In this document: piece by piece, positions 24,033 to 35,616 of the stretch
Layout: every line of letters begins with the position of its first letter
How positions within the stretch are numbered: position 1 is the first letter of the stretch
Assembly (NCBI GenBank): GCA_038373885.1
Contig: JAWZYV010019541.1
Span: forward strand, 62,001-126,000
Length of the DNA stretch: 64,000 nucleotides
Direction of reading: 5' to 3'
Source: Cheiracanthium punctorium
Lineage: Eukaryota > Arthropoda > Arachnida > Araneae > Cheiracanthiidae
Notes under the pieces: model-generated
The model's database searches: none
Told to the model about the DNA's origin: nothing
What the model saw: only the letters and a program-made list of their open reading frames with translations
Made by a program: the position numbers and the translations under genes

Positions 24033-26295
24033 GGTATTTGAGATTGGTATTGAGAAAAAAATAATAATAATAATTTTTTCTTTTTGTAGATGTTCTTTAT
24101 TACTGTTTTTATCTGATAAATCTGTGCATGGAATTAGCCTTCAGTTTTTTTTTTCTTTTTTGTGTTTTACAGAAATCATATGAAGATATGTTACATTTTA
24201 TTGTTTTACACTGTATCGTATATTAGTAGAAAAACTATATTAGATGCAATATTAGATGTATCTGAAAATCCATGCACAGCCTTGTGTAAGATATATTTGA
24301 AACTCTTTATTTTTTTTAAGTAGTAGATTTTTTAAAATCAGTTTTTTAATCTTTTTAAATAATTTTACTTAAATGTGCAGTTTAAAGAGATTTATTTTTT
24401 CAAAATGTACTATTAGTTGAACATTGAAAGGCATCCAGTTCATCATTTGTACTATAGTTTTAAAAAATGCTGAAATGGTAAACTATTTCCTTAAAGGGAC
24501 TTAGTTAGCATGCCACAAAAAAATTAAAATTATTTAAAATATTTTTAACATTATTTCTTACATATCTTATTTATAATAATAATTTTTATTGATATATTTA
24601 AAGAATAAAAGAATAGTGCTTTTTTAAAAACTTATATTCACATTTTATGAATGAACAAGCATCAAATTAGAAGAGTGTGTGTAACAGGAAGAACAAATAC
24701 ATTTCAGTAACTTGATTTTAAATGGTGCTGTACATCCAACAGTTGGATGCAATACAAAATTTGTATATGACTGTCAAAAAGGAAAAAAAAAAGGAACTAA
24801 CTATGCACTGTAAGTCAAAACACACATTACAACCCTACAAGTTTTGTGGATAAGCCCTAGTCCTTTTCAGATTATTTCGAACAAGTTTTCTGTAATATGC
24901 TATCTAACTATATCATGGAATTCAAGTACCCTTTTTGAAAACAGGCTGTCCTTTTTTAATCTTTTCTCGGCAGCCTTTTTTTTTTTTTTCTCTAGAGTCA
25001 ACACTATTTAACAGAAGTGGTTAAAAATTGTTGGTTTTATGTATGAATTATCCTCTAAAATTACACGCAAAATTTTGCAGACTGATTATGAAACTCTGAA
25101 AGTTTGTCGCAGACAGCTACAAAACTTTCTGCCACTTGATTTATAGCTTCATTTTATGAACTATATTAGTGGCCCCCTACAGGTAGGTAAAAATGAGCAT
25201 CATCTGTATGGGGGTGTTGATGAATGTGAGAAATCCTTAAATAAAACCAATGAAAAACTTAACTAACGTTCATTAAAATGTTATTTACTGTAGGGAGAGT
25301 GAGGTATGCCCACCTGGACGCCATCTTGGATATTTTTTCGCTACTGAGTACTGCCGCAATAATGATTAGTCAACTGCAACAATTCATGACAAAACAATAC
25401 ATGAATGGACTGTAATTATTTACTGTAATTTCTGAAGAATTGAAGGAAGATTTATAGTACTATGAAAAAAAAAAAAAGAAGGCTAATTGGTAAAATGTCC
25501 GGATTTTTGGAAATTCTGAATTTAAGACTTCTGGATTTAAATTACGGTATTAAAAATATTATCTGAATAAAAATTTTATTTGATAGTGTAAACTAATTAA
25601 ACTTATTTTTTAAATATAATACTTTTATGATATATTCTAAATTTAAATTTGAATAAATTATTTTTTATAATGTTAGAAACTTTATTTAAAAAACATTTAA
25701 TGTAATTAAGATAAAAATTCTGTTTGTATAAAAATATATTTTACTAATTAAATATAAAAAAAAATTAATAAAATAGTTATTCATAGCTGCAAAACATTCT
25801 GATTTAATCATATTTGTTCCGATTTTTCATAGCTGCCAACTCAATTTCAATCTTTTTGCATCCTTTAGATAAATGAGTATTTTCCCTTAAATACTTCTTT
25901 ATTCATATCTCTAATACAGTTACAAAGCATATAAATACTTATTTCAAAATATTTTTATAAATTTACTGATTTTTAATGCCTCTGAAAATTTGTATGCAAA
26001 ACTAAGGAATCATTATATTAATTCTGCGATTTAAAAAGGAAATGGATTTGTAATAGATTGATTTTATATGACTGAATGAGAAAAGAATCCGCTTAATCTG
26101 CTTTAATTTTATTTTTTAAGTACTTCAGTTTTTAGTATATATATTTTTAAATTTTTGTTATAATGCAGCTGAACATAAAAAGATTTTCCCCATAGTATAT
26201 TAATTTATCTCTGTATTTTAAGTCCTTGAAGTACAATTGTCTTGAATAGTTTTTGAAAAGTCCTTTGATTATTTTTCTTTTGAAATATGTACGAT
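20705..26295. other. Long stretch without a supported gene
   Basis: A possible element start lies at 21428 (CAGGGTGTGTTGAGCC followed by repeated AAAGTGCTTATTTT). From 21640 to 23260 the DNA is less AT-rich and has frames of 60-101 codons, none of which I recognise or see bounded by convincing splice sites. A C-run and GC-rich words at 23200-23280 look like transposon debris. From 23290 to 26295 it is very AT-rich, with a 32-T run at 24000-24031. A strong polypyrimidine-AG at 24144-24170 precedes a short open segment but no family match was evident. Confidence 0.5.
24000..24031. repeat. poly(T) run of 32
   Basis: Uninterrupted T run in the sequence as given. The true length is uncertain for any sequencing method. 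Confidence 0.9.
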
Positions 26296-26574
26296 CCCTG
26301 ATACAGGCCCGTAGCTAGGATTAGTTCAATGGGTGGGCCCGAAAATACCCAGGGTGGGCACGATTTTTGAATCTGCAAACTAAAACAAGGCGAAACTATT
26401 TAACGGCTAAAACAATACTTCATTGCCAAAAAATGTTATATTTAATTATCAAGGCAGCCTAAGGAAATACGCTCTAAGGAAAATAAACAGCAAATATTTA
26501 AAAAAAAAAAAAAAAAAAAAAACACGGAACAGATTAAATGTGGGAATTAAGAATAGTGTCTTGAAAATAAACAA

Positions 26575-26880
26575 TAAACTTTGTAATTACTCACAGGACC
26601 TTTAACCTTTAAAAAATGTATAAGCGTTTCGGGAGCAACAAAAGGGGGTCTTTCTTCATCAGTACCTAATATGCACTATCCAGCAAACAGCAAAGCATAG
26701 AAACGCAAAATAATTTTATTTTTATTTTATTTTATTTATTTATTATATATATCATTTTCATGCTTTGCTGTCCGTTGGATGGTACACATTTAGGTACTAA
26801 TGAAAAAAGTACACTTTCGGTACGCGTATACCTTTTTTAAAGGTCCAGTGAGTAATAAAGTTTTTTTATTGATTTTATCC
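26575..26880. repeat. Fold-back, arms of about 120 bp
   Basis: ATTACTCACAGGACCTTTAA near 26586 is matched in reverse by TTAAAGGTCCAGTGAGTAAT near 26838. Similarity continues inward through GCAAAGCATG-like words at about 26690 and 26763. An AT-rich loop separates the arms. It lies inside the hAT element. Confidence 0.55.
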
Positions 26881-27077
26881 TAGCATTTTTGATAGTTTTT
26901 TCTTCAATACACTCAATCGACGTCTCAATAAAGCTGTAGACATCGATTCTTTGCACCATGGAACCGCTTTAAAACAAGCTCCACTGGAATGCTGTTCATG
27001 GGTTTATGTTCAAATGCAAGAAGAATTAGATAAGCAGCAGGGATGAACGAAATGGAGTTAAGATTTTTGAAAGAGTA

Positions 27078-28903
27078 CTAAATGACGCCTCGTAGGTTGC
27101 TGTAGATGCCAGAACAGATTGACAAGGCAGAAGCAAGGAGGCAATAAATAGAAGGAAATGCATCTCTGTAATTGAACATAAATGCTGTCATTTCATGCAA
27201 TGTGGCTGAGAGTTTCGACTCTGATATTTTCTTTTGCAAGAAAGTTCGTGCCTTTGCTATTTCAGCAGTTGCACCATCCAAATCGATATAACATAAATTT
27301 GCCAGATACCTGCGGTGCTGCATGTCGAACGAATTGCTGGTCATGGATATGAGAGCTTTCATACTCTCTAAGATATCTTCTCTCTAACATTTGTCTTCTC
27401 TGGGATGAAAGTCCATGGATGAAGCGTAAATTCAGCACTGCTGTTGTTTATTCAAAGGCATCATGGTGCCTTCTTCGTAGTTCTTGTTTCAATATTTCCT
27501 TGGATTCCTGGGAACACTGGCGTCCTCCTACAGACTCGGTCGTGATGAAATCTGAAATGGATTGGAACCACACATCTATGTTTTGGAGCCGGAATCTCTT
27601 CAGCGTGCCCAAAAGATAGCTTTGTCATAGCCGATTTGTATAAGGTGTCAAAATGTTCAGCATTTCGATGCTTTTTAATTTCTTCTACAACTCTGGCAAC
27701 AATTTCACTCTCTTGTAGCAGGTCCATAGCTTTAGACTACAGTGCATTATTGGCTGGATCTAACAGGGATAGAAGATAGAAGAGAATGCTAAAGAGTTGC
27801 AAGAAATACAAACCGAGGAGTTTTAATTTTGGAAAGCAGCCCAGTTGCTTCCATTGAAATATCACTAGAGTCAGCACACTTCTGAAAAATGTTGATAAGT
27901 TCTGAGTAATTATTTAGTATCGCTACTGTACAGCGGTAATGCCCAGACTATCTTTGAGGCAATAGATGATTCAGTGACTGCCCCTCATACACATTTGCAA
28001 TGTGATGCTTTCTAGTGAATTTATAGAGTCCAGTAGCGGATCCAGGGGAGGAACTAGGGGGCTTCAGTCCCCCCCCCCCCAAAAGAGATTCCTAAAGGGT
28101 AACATTCTGCTTTTTTATACAATTTACAGACCTAAAATGATCATATTTTATAATTTAGCCCTTCTCAAAAGCATGCACACATTGTTTTAGACTAAATGTG
28201 GATTTATAGTACATTTTCATTGGGTGAGATAAGCTTTTTTAAAAAATTAGCCCCTCGCAAAAAAATTTCTGGATCCTCTACTGATAAAGTCTAGAGGAGA
28301 TATTGAGGAAACTGCACAAACCTTTGTCCCCTGAAATAGCACTTATAACCACTAAGTGCAATTTATGGTTGTAGCAATGAATGTAAGGAATTTCTTGACT
28401 TGACACTTGAGTTTAGCATGCATGCGACCATATACTCCAGCCATGACGGCAGCACCATCGTAACATTGAGAGATAATGTTCTTTGGATCTAGTCCCAGTT
28501 TATTAAGCTCATCCAGAATTGTTGTACAGACCGCATCTGCATCCAGATAAACTGTAGTAGTAATGCTAACTAAATGTTCAAATGGAATTCCTTCTTTTAC
28601 TGCACGGATGACGATAGATACATTTTCAGTCCCATTTATATACTTCATTCCATCCACTTTGATAGTGAAGAATGGAACATCTGCTCCCGGAACTCTCCTT
28701 GCAATTTCTTCTTGAACCATTTTTGCCAATATAGAAATAATTTCATGCTGCAATCCCGGAGATTTGTATGTAGCATTCTTCGGTATTCTGGTTATAATAT
28801 CAGCTAGTTTGTTGTCCTTTCTAAGTGTATATTGAAAAAATTGCCTAAATAAACCTGAGGAAGTTATTGTAATGTATTTCGAAACAAACCTGATTTTGAA
28901 CAA
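27078..28903 (-). pseudogene. hAT transposase, ZMYM1/DUF4371-like, broken
   Basis: The best part is a 183-codon minus-strand frame at 28352-28903. Its mid-portion has the order typical of DUF4371/zinc-finger MYM-type-1-like transposases: a VDGMK segment (the family's catalytic 'D' region), then ISQCYDGAAVMAG, the conserved C-D-G-A-A-V-M-G block, followed by a lysine-rich step. Further remnants lie at 27461-27727 and 27078-27362, the latter with a motif like 'RRYLANLCYIDLDGA'. The frame is cut by a nested MITE at 28031-28283, by frameshifts and by missing C-terminal sequence. It cannot encode a working enzyme. Confidence 0.7.
28031..28283. mobile_element. 253-bp hAT-type MITE nested in a hAT gene
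   Basis: The ends are CAGTAGCGGATCCAG and, read inward from the right, CAGTAGAGGATCCAG. Flanks are ATAGAGTC and ATAAAGTC (8 bp, one mismatch). A C-run lies at 28070-28080. It interrupts the transposase remnant, so it is younger than that element. Confidence 0.75.
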
Positions 28904-29508
28904 CCAAAGCGGTATTCAATTTATGTTCTGATTCAGATAGAGACCGTGATATGGCCGCGTGTATAGCCCAGAAGCAGGGTGAGCACAGAATTTAGCAGGG
29001 TGGGCACGGCCCTCGTAGGCCCATCCGTAGCTACGGGCCTGCCCTGATACCTGAAAAGTACTGTAATTTGTATCTCGTGTGCTGTGTTCTCCCCCCTTTT
29101 TTTCCCTGTCAGGCTGGCAGCTTTGGTTATCCATAATATAAATGTAGTTTTTAAAAACTTTTTAAATAATATAGACATTGAAAAATAATAATCTTTATTG
29201 ATTACATTGAAAACATTTTGTACACTCATTATTTATTTATTTATTTTACATGTAATACCTATGAATATTTTTTATAAAATTTGTGTTGACATGTTAATTT
29301 CTCCTAAAATTTTCCTTATAAAGTGCTTATTTTTTTAAATGAAATTTGGCTACTCTCTCAGTTATAGATGTAATATATTAGAAGAAGAGTGATCACTAAA
29401 TGGATAATTTTTGAAAATTTGTTAGTATGCAGTAGCAAATGTCATCTATAGTTAATGGTATTTTTGGTATATACAGGGATGTTAATTCTGCGCCGATTGC
29501 GTCGAGCT

Positions 29509-29690
29509 GCGCCGAAACACAAATTCTTGCGCCAAACTGCGCTTTTAGCCGATTTTTGCGCCGGTCTGCACCGAATACGTCATTTTGACTCTTTCAGGGT
29601 GCGCCGAAACACAAATATTGTGCCGAACTGCGCTTTTAGCCGTTTTTTGCGCCGGTCTGCACCGAATACGTCATTTTGACTCTTTGTTAA
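29509..29690 (+). repeat. Two 92-bp direct repeats
   Basis: The units start with GCGCCGAAACACAAAT at 29509 and 29601 and share CTGCGCTTTTAGCCG and CACCGAATACGTCATTTTG. They form the left subterminal array of the surrounding hAT-type element. Confidence 0.85.
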
Positions 29691-31302
29691 ATTTTTGCCA
29701 CGCTCATTTATCTTTTAAAGTGTGTATGGAAAGCTAGTTAGCAGTAAAGCAAGATTCAAACTGCGTACGAAAGCTGCATTCCGAAGCCATTCTACCCGCC
29801 CCGGATCGGACCAGTCGGGCTTTGTTAGTCACCTCAATCAGGACCGGCCAGATAGGCAAACAAGTAATCATCGCAACGGGCACCGTTTTTTGTTTATGAA
29901 GGGGCACGATTTCCAACTTAAAATCATAAAAGCAATTTTGAAAAAAGTAAAAGGGACATCTTTTTCTACGTTTGCAGGGTGGAGTGGGTGTCATGTACCG
30001 CAGGGCCGCCCCTGATCTAAACCAGACCGGTCCGTAAAGAAAACAGTATATTACGGTGACGTCCAAGCCCCTAAAAAATCACGGTTTATGACCCGGCCCG
30101 TAGCAAGAATGAAAATTGGAAGCATGACCGGTTTAGAAATCAGAATCTAGGCTGTCTGAATTAATAGAATATTTCATTTCAAAATAATCCGGAAATCCGC
30201 TGCCAGTGGTGTAGTCGCGGGGGGTTAGAGATCTGTGCGGGCCCAGGCTTTTGCAGCACGATTCATTCAAGGCACGGGCTGACCTCAGCATTTTCTAGAA
30301 TAGACCGGAACAAGCGTATACTCTTAAAGACATTCCTCTGCGCTTGCAAAATCGAGCCTTTCCGGAAATTTTTGCTCTCTTAAAATTTGGCCAAGACCAA
30401 ACCATTGGCTTGTGATTCCCCCCCCCCCCCTCCTTAAATCATGATTAATATACGAGCTGGACCGGGTCTGAATTTTTTATTTTGATTAAATGCCGGGCCG
30501 GGCTAGACATTTTCGGCCCGTGAAGATCATGAGCGGGGAGATGCCGTCTCACTACTTTTTCATTCGAGCTTATGTCAGCAAAAGTAAGCATTCTTCACTT
30601 TTTATCATGGACGCATGATTTTTGAGTCTTCAGTTGCGAGTGTTCCTAAACCTTTTTTCTTAAAACTACACCACTGTTTTTCTTTTTGTGTGTGTGCAGG
30701 CTCTACGAGAGGGGGCAGATGGGACGACGCCCCTGGGCCCGTGTTCAGCCAAAGTGCGTCCGCAAATTTTTCAGAATGTGTTACGAATTTCATTTATAGA
30801 TCCGTAATTAAAATCTTTATTTTAAAATAGACTAAATTTTGAATACATAATTCTAGAATGATATAAACGGCAGAAATGTTAATTCTACCATTTAAATATT
30901 AGTATTTTTACAGCCTTCGAACATGCATTAAAAGTACCATTGCATATAAGAAATACTTCCCTCCCACTCTCTTTCCATTTAGCATTTATATGAAAACCAT
31001 TAAAAAGAGCACTTTCACACACACACAAAAAAAAATTCCTTCCGTCCATGTAAATCCATGTATTGTTTTTACCAAGTTGCTGATAGCATAGCCTGTATAC
31101 ACCCTTTTTTTTTCCAGAGCTTTCCTAAAGTGCTTTCAAATAGTGTTTTGCTTTTAGCAAATGGTGTTTGCTTGCAAACTTTGCTTTTCATGTATGCATT
31201 TATTGTGTTCCTAAATCTTCAATTTTATGCTCCAAAATCATGTTAATTCTGATCTCGAATCTTAGTTTTCCTCTCGGAAACTATTTTTTTGTGCTCCCGA
31301 GG

Positions 31303-31439
31303 TGCTCCCAAATGGAATTTTTCTGCTCCCAAATGGAATTTTTCTGCTCCCAAATGGAATTTTTCTGCTCCCAAATAGAATTTTTCTGCTCCCAGATGGA
31401 ATTTTTCTGCTCCTGAGGTGCTCCCAAATGAATTTTTTT
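31303..31439 (+). repeat. 21-bp tandem array
   Basis: About six units of GCTCCCAAATGGAATTTTTCT stand with small changes, followed by a spaced partial unit. Because 21 is a multiple of three, the array gives repetitive frames on both strands (on the minus strand a repeated EQKNSIW). These are by-products of the repeat, not evidence of a protein. Confidence 0.9.
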
Positions 31440-31486
31440 CTGCTCCCGGGGTGCTCCCAAATCGAGTGTTGGAGTTAACATCCCTG

Positions 31487-32258
31487 TATATACTGATAAT
31501 TAGCTATGTAAAAGTTCTATTTAAAGAGCTGAAATTAAATTGTTTGTGGAAATATTAAGCTACAGTACACTGTAGGATATATATTAATGTATATCAGACT
31601 GTTTTTAATTATCTCAGCTATTAAAGTTGAAATTACATGTCTAATTATGAAATTTTATTATTGCAATTAAAATATCTGATTTTACAATTTTGTAATCAAG
31701 GTTAGCAAGTTTTTCCATCTGGGGGTAATAGGTTTCTTTAGTGGAAGAAATGGAAGCTTTTTTTTTATTTATAAGAATTTTCCATTGCAATGTGCAAAGT
31801 CATAAGATACAATAAATGCACTTTTCTTTAAAATAACCATCAGTAAATTTAATTAGACCAATAAAAAATTGTACTGAAATAATAAGAGTTAATAAAAAAT
31901 TGTACTGAAATATACTCGTAATTGTATCAGTTTTTTAGCCAGTATCACACACTTAACTATAAAGATTTTCAATAGGTTCTAGAATAAAAGAAAATTTATT
32001 TAAAATATGTAAAATACACAGTAAAAATTATTAATTTCAAAATGATCAGTACAATTTTTTACTATTTATTACTGCAGTTTTATGTATTTTAATGCAACAA
32101 TTCTTTCAGCATTTAGTTAATAACAAATTGTTTGAGAATTTGTTGAGGAATATTTTTGTTCTGTCAGAATCTTTCTTTACATATTAAAATGCTTAAAAAG
32201 TATTACGCATGATTATTAAAGGACTACTACTTCTTATTTTTTTAATAGTAGCATGCAG
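31487..32258. other. Presumed intron of the FAM135 gene
   Basis: AT-rich. It includes a 29-bp tandem duplication (AATAAAAAATTGTACTGAAAT) at about 31860-31913. No upstream FAM135 exon was found here or further left. Short exons could still have been missed by eye. Confidence 0.5.
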
Positions 32259-32351
32259 AAAAATTCAAAGCAAACTTTCCTAACTGGCAGTCCTTGTCTT
32301 TCAAGTAAAAAATCACATTCCAGTTTGGAAACAGTTTTGTTTGGACCACAA
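32259..32351 (+). CDS. FAM135: FAM135 homologue, exon (conserved LETVLFG segment)
   Basis: A 93-nt exon, 31 codons, phase 0 at its end. The acceptor is ...GCATGCAG at 32257-32258 and the donor is CAA|GTAAGC. It ends in LETVLFGPQ, which corresponds to the conserved 'SLE(S/N)VVFG' of vertebrate FAM135A/B, just before the segment continued by the next exon. FAM135 proteins have a DUF3657 region near the N terminus and a lipase-like DUF676 domain at the C terminus. Their biochemical role is poorly known. The exact 5' edge is uncertain because another AG lies about 10 nt upstream in the same frame. The earlier exons must lie before this window or in unrecognised short exons. Confidence 0.7.
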
Positions 32352-33019
32352 GTAAGCAATTAGAATTTTTATTGAAATAGCTTTTACTTTAATGCTTAAC
32401 AGGGATGTAACTGAAAGGTTGTTTTTGTAGTTCTGTATTTCTATCACCCATAGTTGTTGGACTGGAATAAGTGGTTTTGTATGGGCATAGGTGCCCATGT
32501 GTATGGCCTCTACTAGCTCCCATATTATCATGATTTACGTACTGTTATAACATGGAAGTGGTTTAACACTAACATATAGTATCTTTCTGAGGCAGGACAC
32601 TTGATTTGTCCCTCCCCCCCCCCATTACAAAAAAAATCATATGAGCACCTATATTTCAGGTGTAATATACAGTTTTGAACCCTTTAAAAATCACCTAATT
32701 AGAGTGCTCCATTTTATGGCATATATCCATCAAATGGTTTACTTTGCACAAACATCAAACATTAATTGTATTGTTTTATACCTAGTAAGAAATTTCTAAA
32801 GTTGTATTTTAATTTGTAAAATTGTAAAATTAATTGACAGTGAAGCTTTTGAAAAAGTAAATATTTTAAGGCTTTACTTTACAACTGCATGTATTTGTTA
32901 TTAATTAACAAATATCTCTTGCTTCAAAATATTAGACTGTGTATATTTTCTTTAATTTTGTCTATCAATCACATTTAATTTAATTTTAGAAAAACATTAC
33001 TTTGTTATTACTTTTACAG

Positions 33020-33173
33020 ATAGGACGTCCTGTTTCATCTTCTACAAGATTATATAGAGCTCATATTGTCCATTGGGAGCTTTGCAGTCTTTTACTTTCC
33101 GCTTATTATAATTTGTGTAAGAAATTGCTTGAATATATGACTTTGCTACCAACATGGAAACAATTAACATTAG
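33020..33173 (+). CDS. FAM135: FAM135 homologue, exon (HWELCSLLLSAY segment)
   Basis: A 154-nt exon with acceptor TTTTACAG and donor TTAG|GTAAGA, starting in phase 0 and ending one base into a codon. It encodes a helix-like stretch with HWELCSLLLSAYYNLCK, matching the 'H..LC..LL.A..GL' segment of FAM135A/B, and continues to WKQLTL, equivalent to the 'EEIPSSQKLEL' region. It follows the previous exon after a 668-bp intron and precedes a 17.2-kb intron full of transposons. The start codon is far upstream, so no start is called. Confidence 0.8.
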
Positions 33174-33239
33174 GTAAGAATATATAGTCTTTCTTAAAAT
33201 TTTGCTTTTTCTTATCAATTACTTTTATTGAATGGTATA

Positions 33240-34738
33240 CACATTGGTGTAAGAAATTAAGAGAATTTGCAGACTTGGTCGATTATCTCTAGAACTACTG
33301 GACCGATTTTAATAAAATTTGATATGTACATACATTCATACAATACAAAATAATTCAATAAATGTAGTACACATGCATGATCGTGCATAACACACGTTGG
33401 AGTCGGAAGGTATGAAACTGCAGTTGAAGAATAAACAAAAAAAAATGGGTTAATAGGGGGTATGGTCCCCTCTTACAGATATACAGGTCTCACAGCATGA
33501 TTTCACACTTGAAATAAGGCAGTTTATCATTTCCTGTGCAAATTGGTCTCACTTGTTCAGCAACGCTGTTTTCATTCCCTGGATGGTTCTCGGAGGGGGC
33601 TTGTGAGTTGCAATTTCCCTCGCCAGACTGTCCCAGACATGCTTTACAGGTAAGATCTGGCTGGTCAATCCATCCAGCGAATACCCTCACTCTCTAGAAA
33701 TTCGTCGACCAAAAGAGCTCTATGCGGCCTCGTGTTATCGTCCATTAAAATGAACTCAGGGCCAACTGCACCCCTGAAAAGGTGAACATAGGGCTCCAAG
33801 ATCTCATCCCTATACCTCATACCAATCACAGTGCCTCTTTCAAATACATGGAGAGGTGTGTGGCCATCCAACATGGTGCCTGCCCAGACCATTAAATCTC
33901 CTCTGCCATAATGGTCGATTTCGCAGACATTGGAGGTTACGTAGTGGGTTCCTGGTTCTTTCCATATGAACGTACAGCAAGAATCAGTGTTTTGGCTGAA
34001 CTGGGACTCATCAGTGAAGAGAACGGTCACCCATTGATCCATACTCCAATCTCTATGCTCTCTGTATCATGCTAAATGGATTCTTCTGTTCGTAGAAGTG
34101 AGGAGGAAGCAAACATCAGGTCTTCTTGCAAGTAACCCTCTCTTATGAAGTCTTTTGGAAACAGTTACCCTTAATACACAGCCCCTCTGGCTGCATACAA
34201 GTCACAAGAGAGCTGAGAAGCTGTAGTACTCCTGTTACACCTCACTATCATGGACAAATGGTGATCTTCTCTGCCCATCGTTGCTCTTGGATGACCTTTT
34301 CCTGGATTTCTCTCGATGGATCCAGTATCCTGGAACTGTTTCAATAAATTACACACGACACTAGGTGTTAAATTGAACTCTCTGCAAATCAGGACTTAAG
34401 ATTGGCCTGCTTCTAGCCTCCCCATAATTCACCACCTCATTCCATCATCTGAATGTTGGTGGTTACTCATTTTTACTGTTACAATTTGAAATTAACTGAT
34501 TGCTGCTAAATAACACCAAAAAATTCACTAAGGTGTGCTAGTGAACGAAATACGTCTTAACTGATGTGCACTTATAAAGCCTGTTTTTCTACTGCCTCCA
34601 CCTACACATATATGTATGCTTATGTATTTGACATACAAATTTGCATTTTTATCTAGAAGCAGTGGTTTAACATTCAGTTCAGTTCTTTTCATGTAATTTG
34701 ATAAAATATACAAATTCTCTTAATTTATTTCACTAGTG
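33240..34738 (-). mobile_element. Tc1-like element in a FAM135 intron
   Basis: The ends share TAAATTAAGAGAATTTG-like inverted repeats (left around 33247-33270, right around 34710-34730, read inward). TA lies at both borders (33238-33239 and 34739-34740). The phrase AACTACTGGACCGATTTTAA near the left end is typical of transposon leaders. It lies 66 bp downstream of the exon ending at 33173 and opposes the host gene. Confidence 0.7.
33490..34400 (-). pseudogene. Tc1-type transposase, broken
   Basis: DD34E transposase of the Tc1 family, read from about 34400 down. The N-terminal helix-turn-helix with the GRPR-like linker is in the 61-codon stretch at 34171-34356 (QFQDTGSIERNPGKGHPRAT). The catalytic core is at 33665-34042 with TDESQF (first Asp) and MDDNTRPH (second Asp), ending near GIRWMDWPA. 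Beyond 33665 a frameshift moves the 'HVWDSL' C-terminal part into another frame. A TGA just upstream of the core (near 34066) and a TGA in the C-terminal part also break it. Length fits a full Tc1 transposase of about 340 residues before decay. Confidence 0.85.
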
Positions 34739-35558
34739 TAAATGTATGGGTATATAAATATTTTTGGGGTAAGTGCTCATTTCTAGCTTTTAAACATTTT
34801 TGTACTACTTTCAAACATTTTAGTACAGAGTTAACTCACATAAAAGACTGGTTTTGGGTATTTATATTTTCAAAACTATTACACATATCACAGTAAGTAG
34901 TAGGGAAAGGGTAGGCAAAATGAGATACTTAGTTATTCTGGCCAACAACTCTGTGTCTAATAGAAATAAATTTAATAAGTAATATGTATTTCAGTTTTAC
35001 AGCCTTAGTTGTTATTCTGCATTATTGAAACTTGAAATATGTGGCATATTTTGGGATCTGTATCTCAATATATCTATATACATTAGAACCTCGATTCACC
35101 ATTTTTCATGGGGTGCGTAGGAAAAAACGATGAATGCGGGAAAACGACAAGTGTAGGTTCGAGTCAAAATATGAAGAAAGCATTCTTTATGCATACACTT
35201 AATGACTGTATACCAACAAATACTAATTTTTTACAAAATTGTCAAACAAATAAATCAAAGATGAAAATTAAGTGATACTTGTTTTAAAAAATCAGTAATT
35301 TATGTGGAGTTTTTCTCATTGAAGCAGTAAATATTCAAGATTTTCAATATTTTTCTGGACCTTTTATGTAATTTTATGTTTGCATACCCTCCAACATTGG
35401 CCTTCACCTCATCAGTAGCACTTACGCGATATCGCCGGGGGGGGGGGTGTTAGGGGAGTCATAACCCCTCCCATGAGGAATTTTTTTGCCATACAAAATG
35501 TATATTCTTCACTCCCTTGTCACAAACACCTATACATATATATGAGTTGAAGTAGTCA

Positions 35559-35561
<3 letters not shown>

Positions 35562-35595
<34 letters not shown>
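35562..35595. repeat. poly(C) run of 34
   Basis: Uninterrupted C run. The length in the real genome is uncertain. Confidence 0.85.
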
Positions 35596-35596
<1 letters not shown>

Positions 35597-35616
35597 CTTT
35601 TTAGAGGTTTTCTCAA

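Larger units (their letters stand above)
26304..29041 (-). mobile_element. hAT element with ZMYM1-like transposase remnant
   Basis: The left terminus is CAGGCCCGTAGCTAGG and the right terminus read inward is CAGGCCCGTAGCTACGG. CCCTGATA is duplicated exactly (26296-26303 and 29042-29049). The 2.7-kb element carries a broken transposase on the minus strand. Subterminal GGGTGGGC words occur at both ends. A smaller MITE is nested in the coding part and a fold-back lies near the left end. Confidence 0.85.
29474..31486. mobile_element. Non-autonomous hAT-type element with two different subterminal arrays
   Basis: The termini are CAGGGATGTTAA and TTAACATCCCTG. Around them GTATATAC or a shifted TATATA version is duplicated, consistent with an 8-bp hAT target site. 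The left subterminal region repeats a GCGCCGAAACAC-containing unit of 92 bp twice. The right one repeats a 21-bp GCTCCCAAATGG-type unit. The 2-kb interior is GC-richer, with a C-run at 30418-30430 and words like GCCGGGCCGGGC. Frames of up to 110 codons there are not recognisable proteins. The termini resemble those of 1442-3515 (CAGGGATG), so the two may use related transposases. Confidence 0.75.

Noticed and set aside
24144..24230. Strong polypyrimidine tract and AG followed by an open segment (KSYEDMLHF)
   Set aside because: It looks like a splice acceptor, but no good donor follows and the peptide does not match the expected FAM135 segments.
31281..31481. Repetitive minus-strand frame with EQKNSIW units
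   Set aside because: By-product of a 21-bp DNA tandem array at the end of a transposon.
35562..35595. 34-C run and other G/C homopolymers as functional quadruplex sites
   Set aside because: Single-base runs without spacing, mostly inside mobile elements, and prone to sequencing error.
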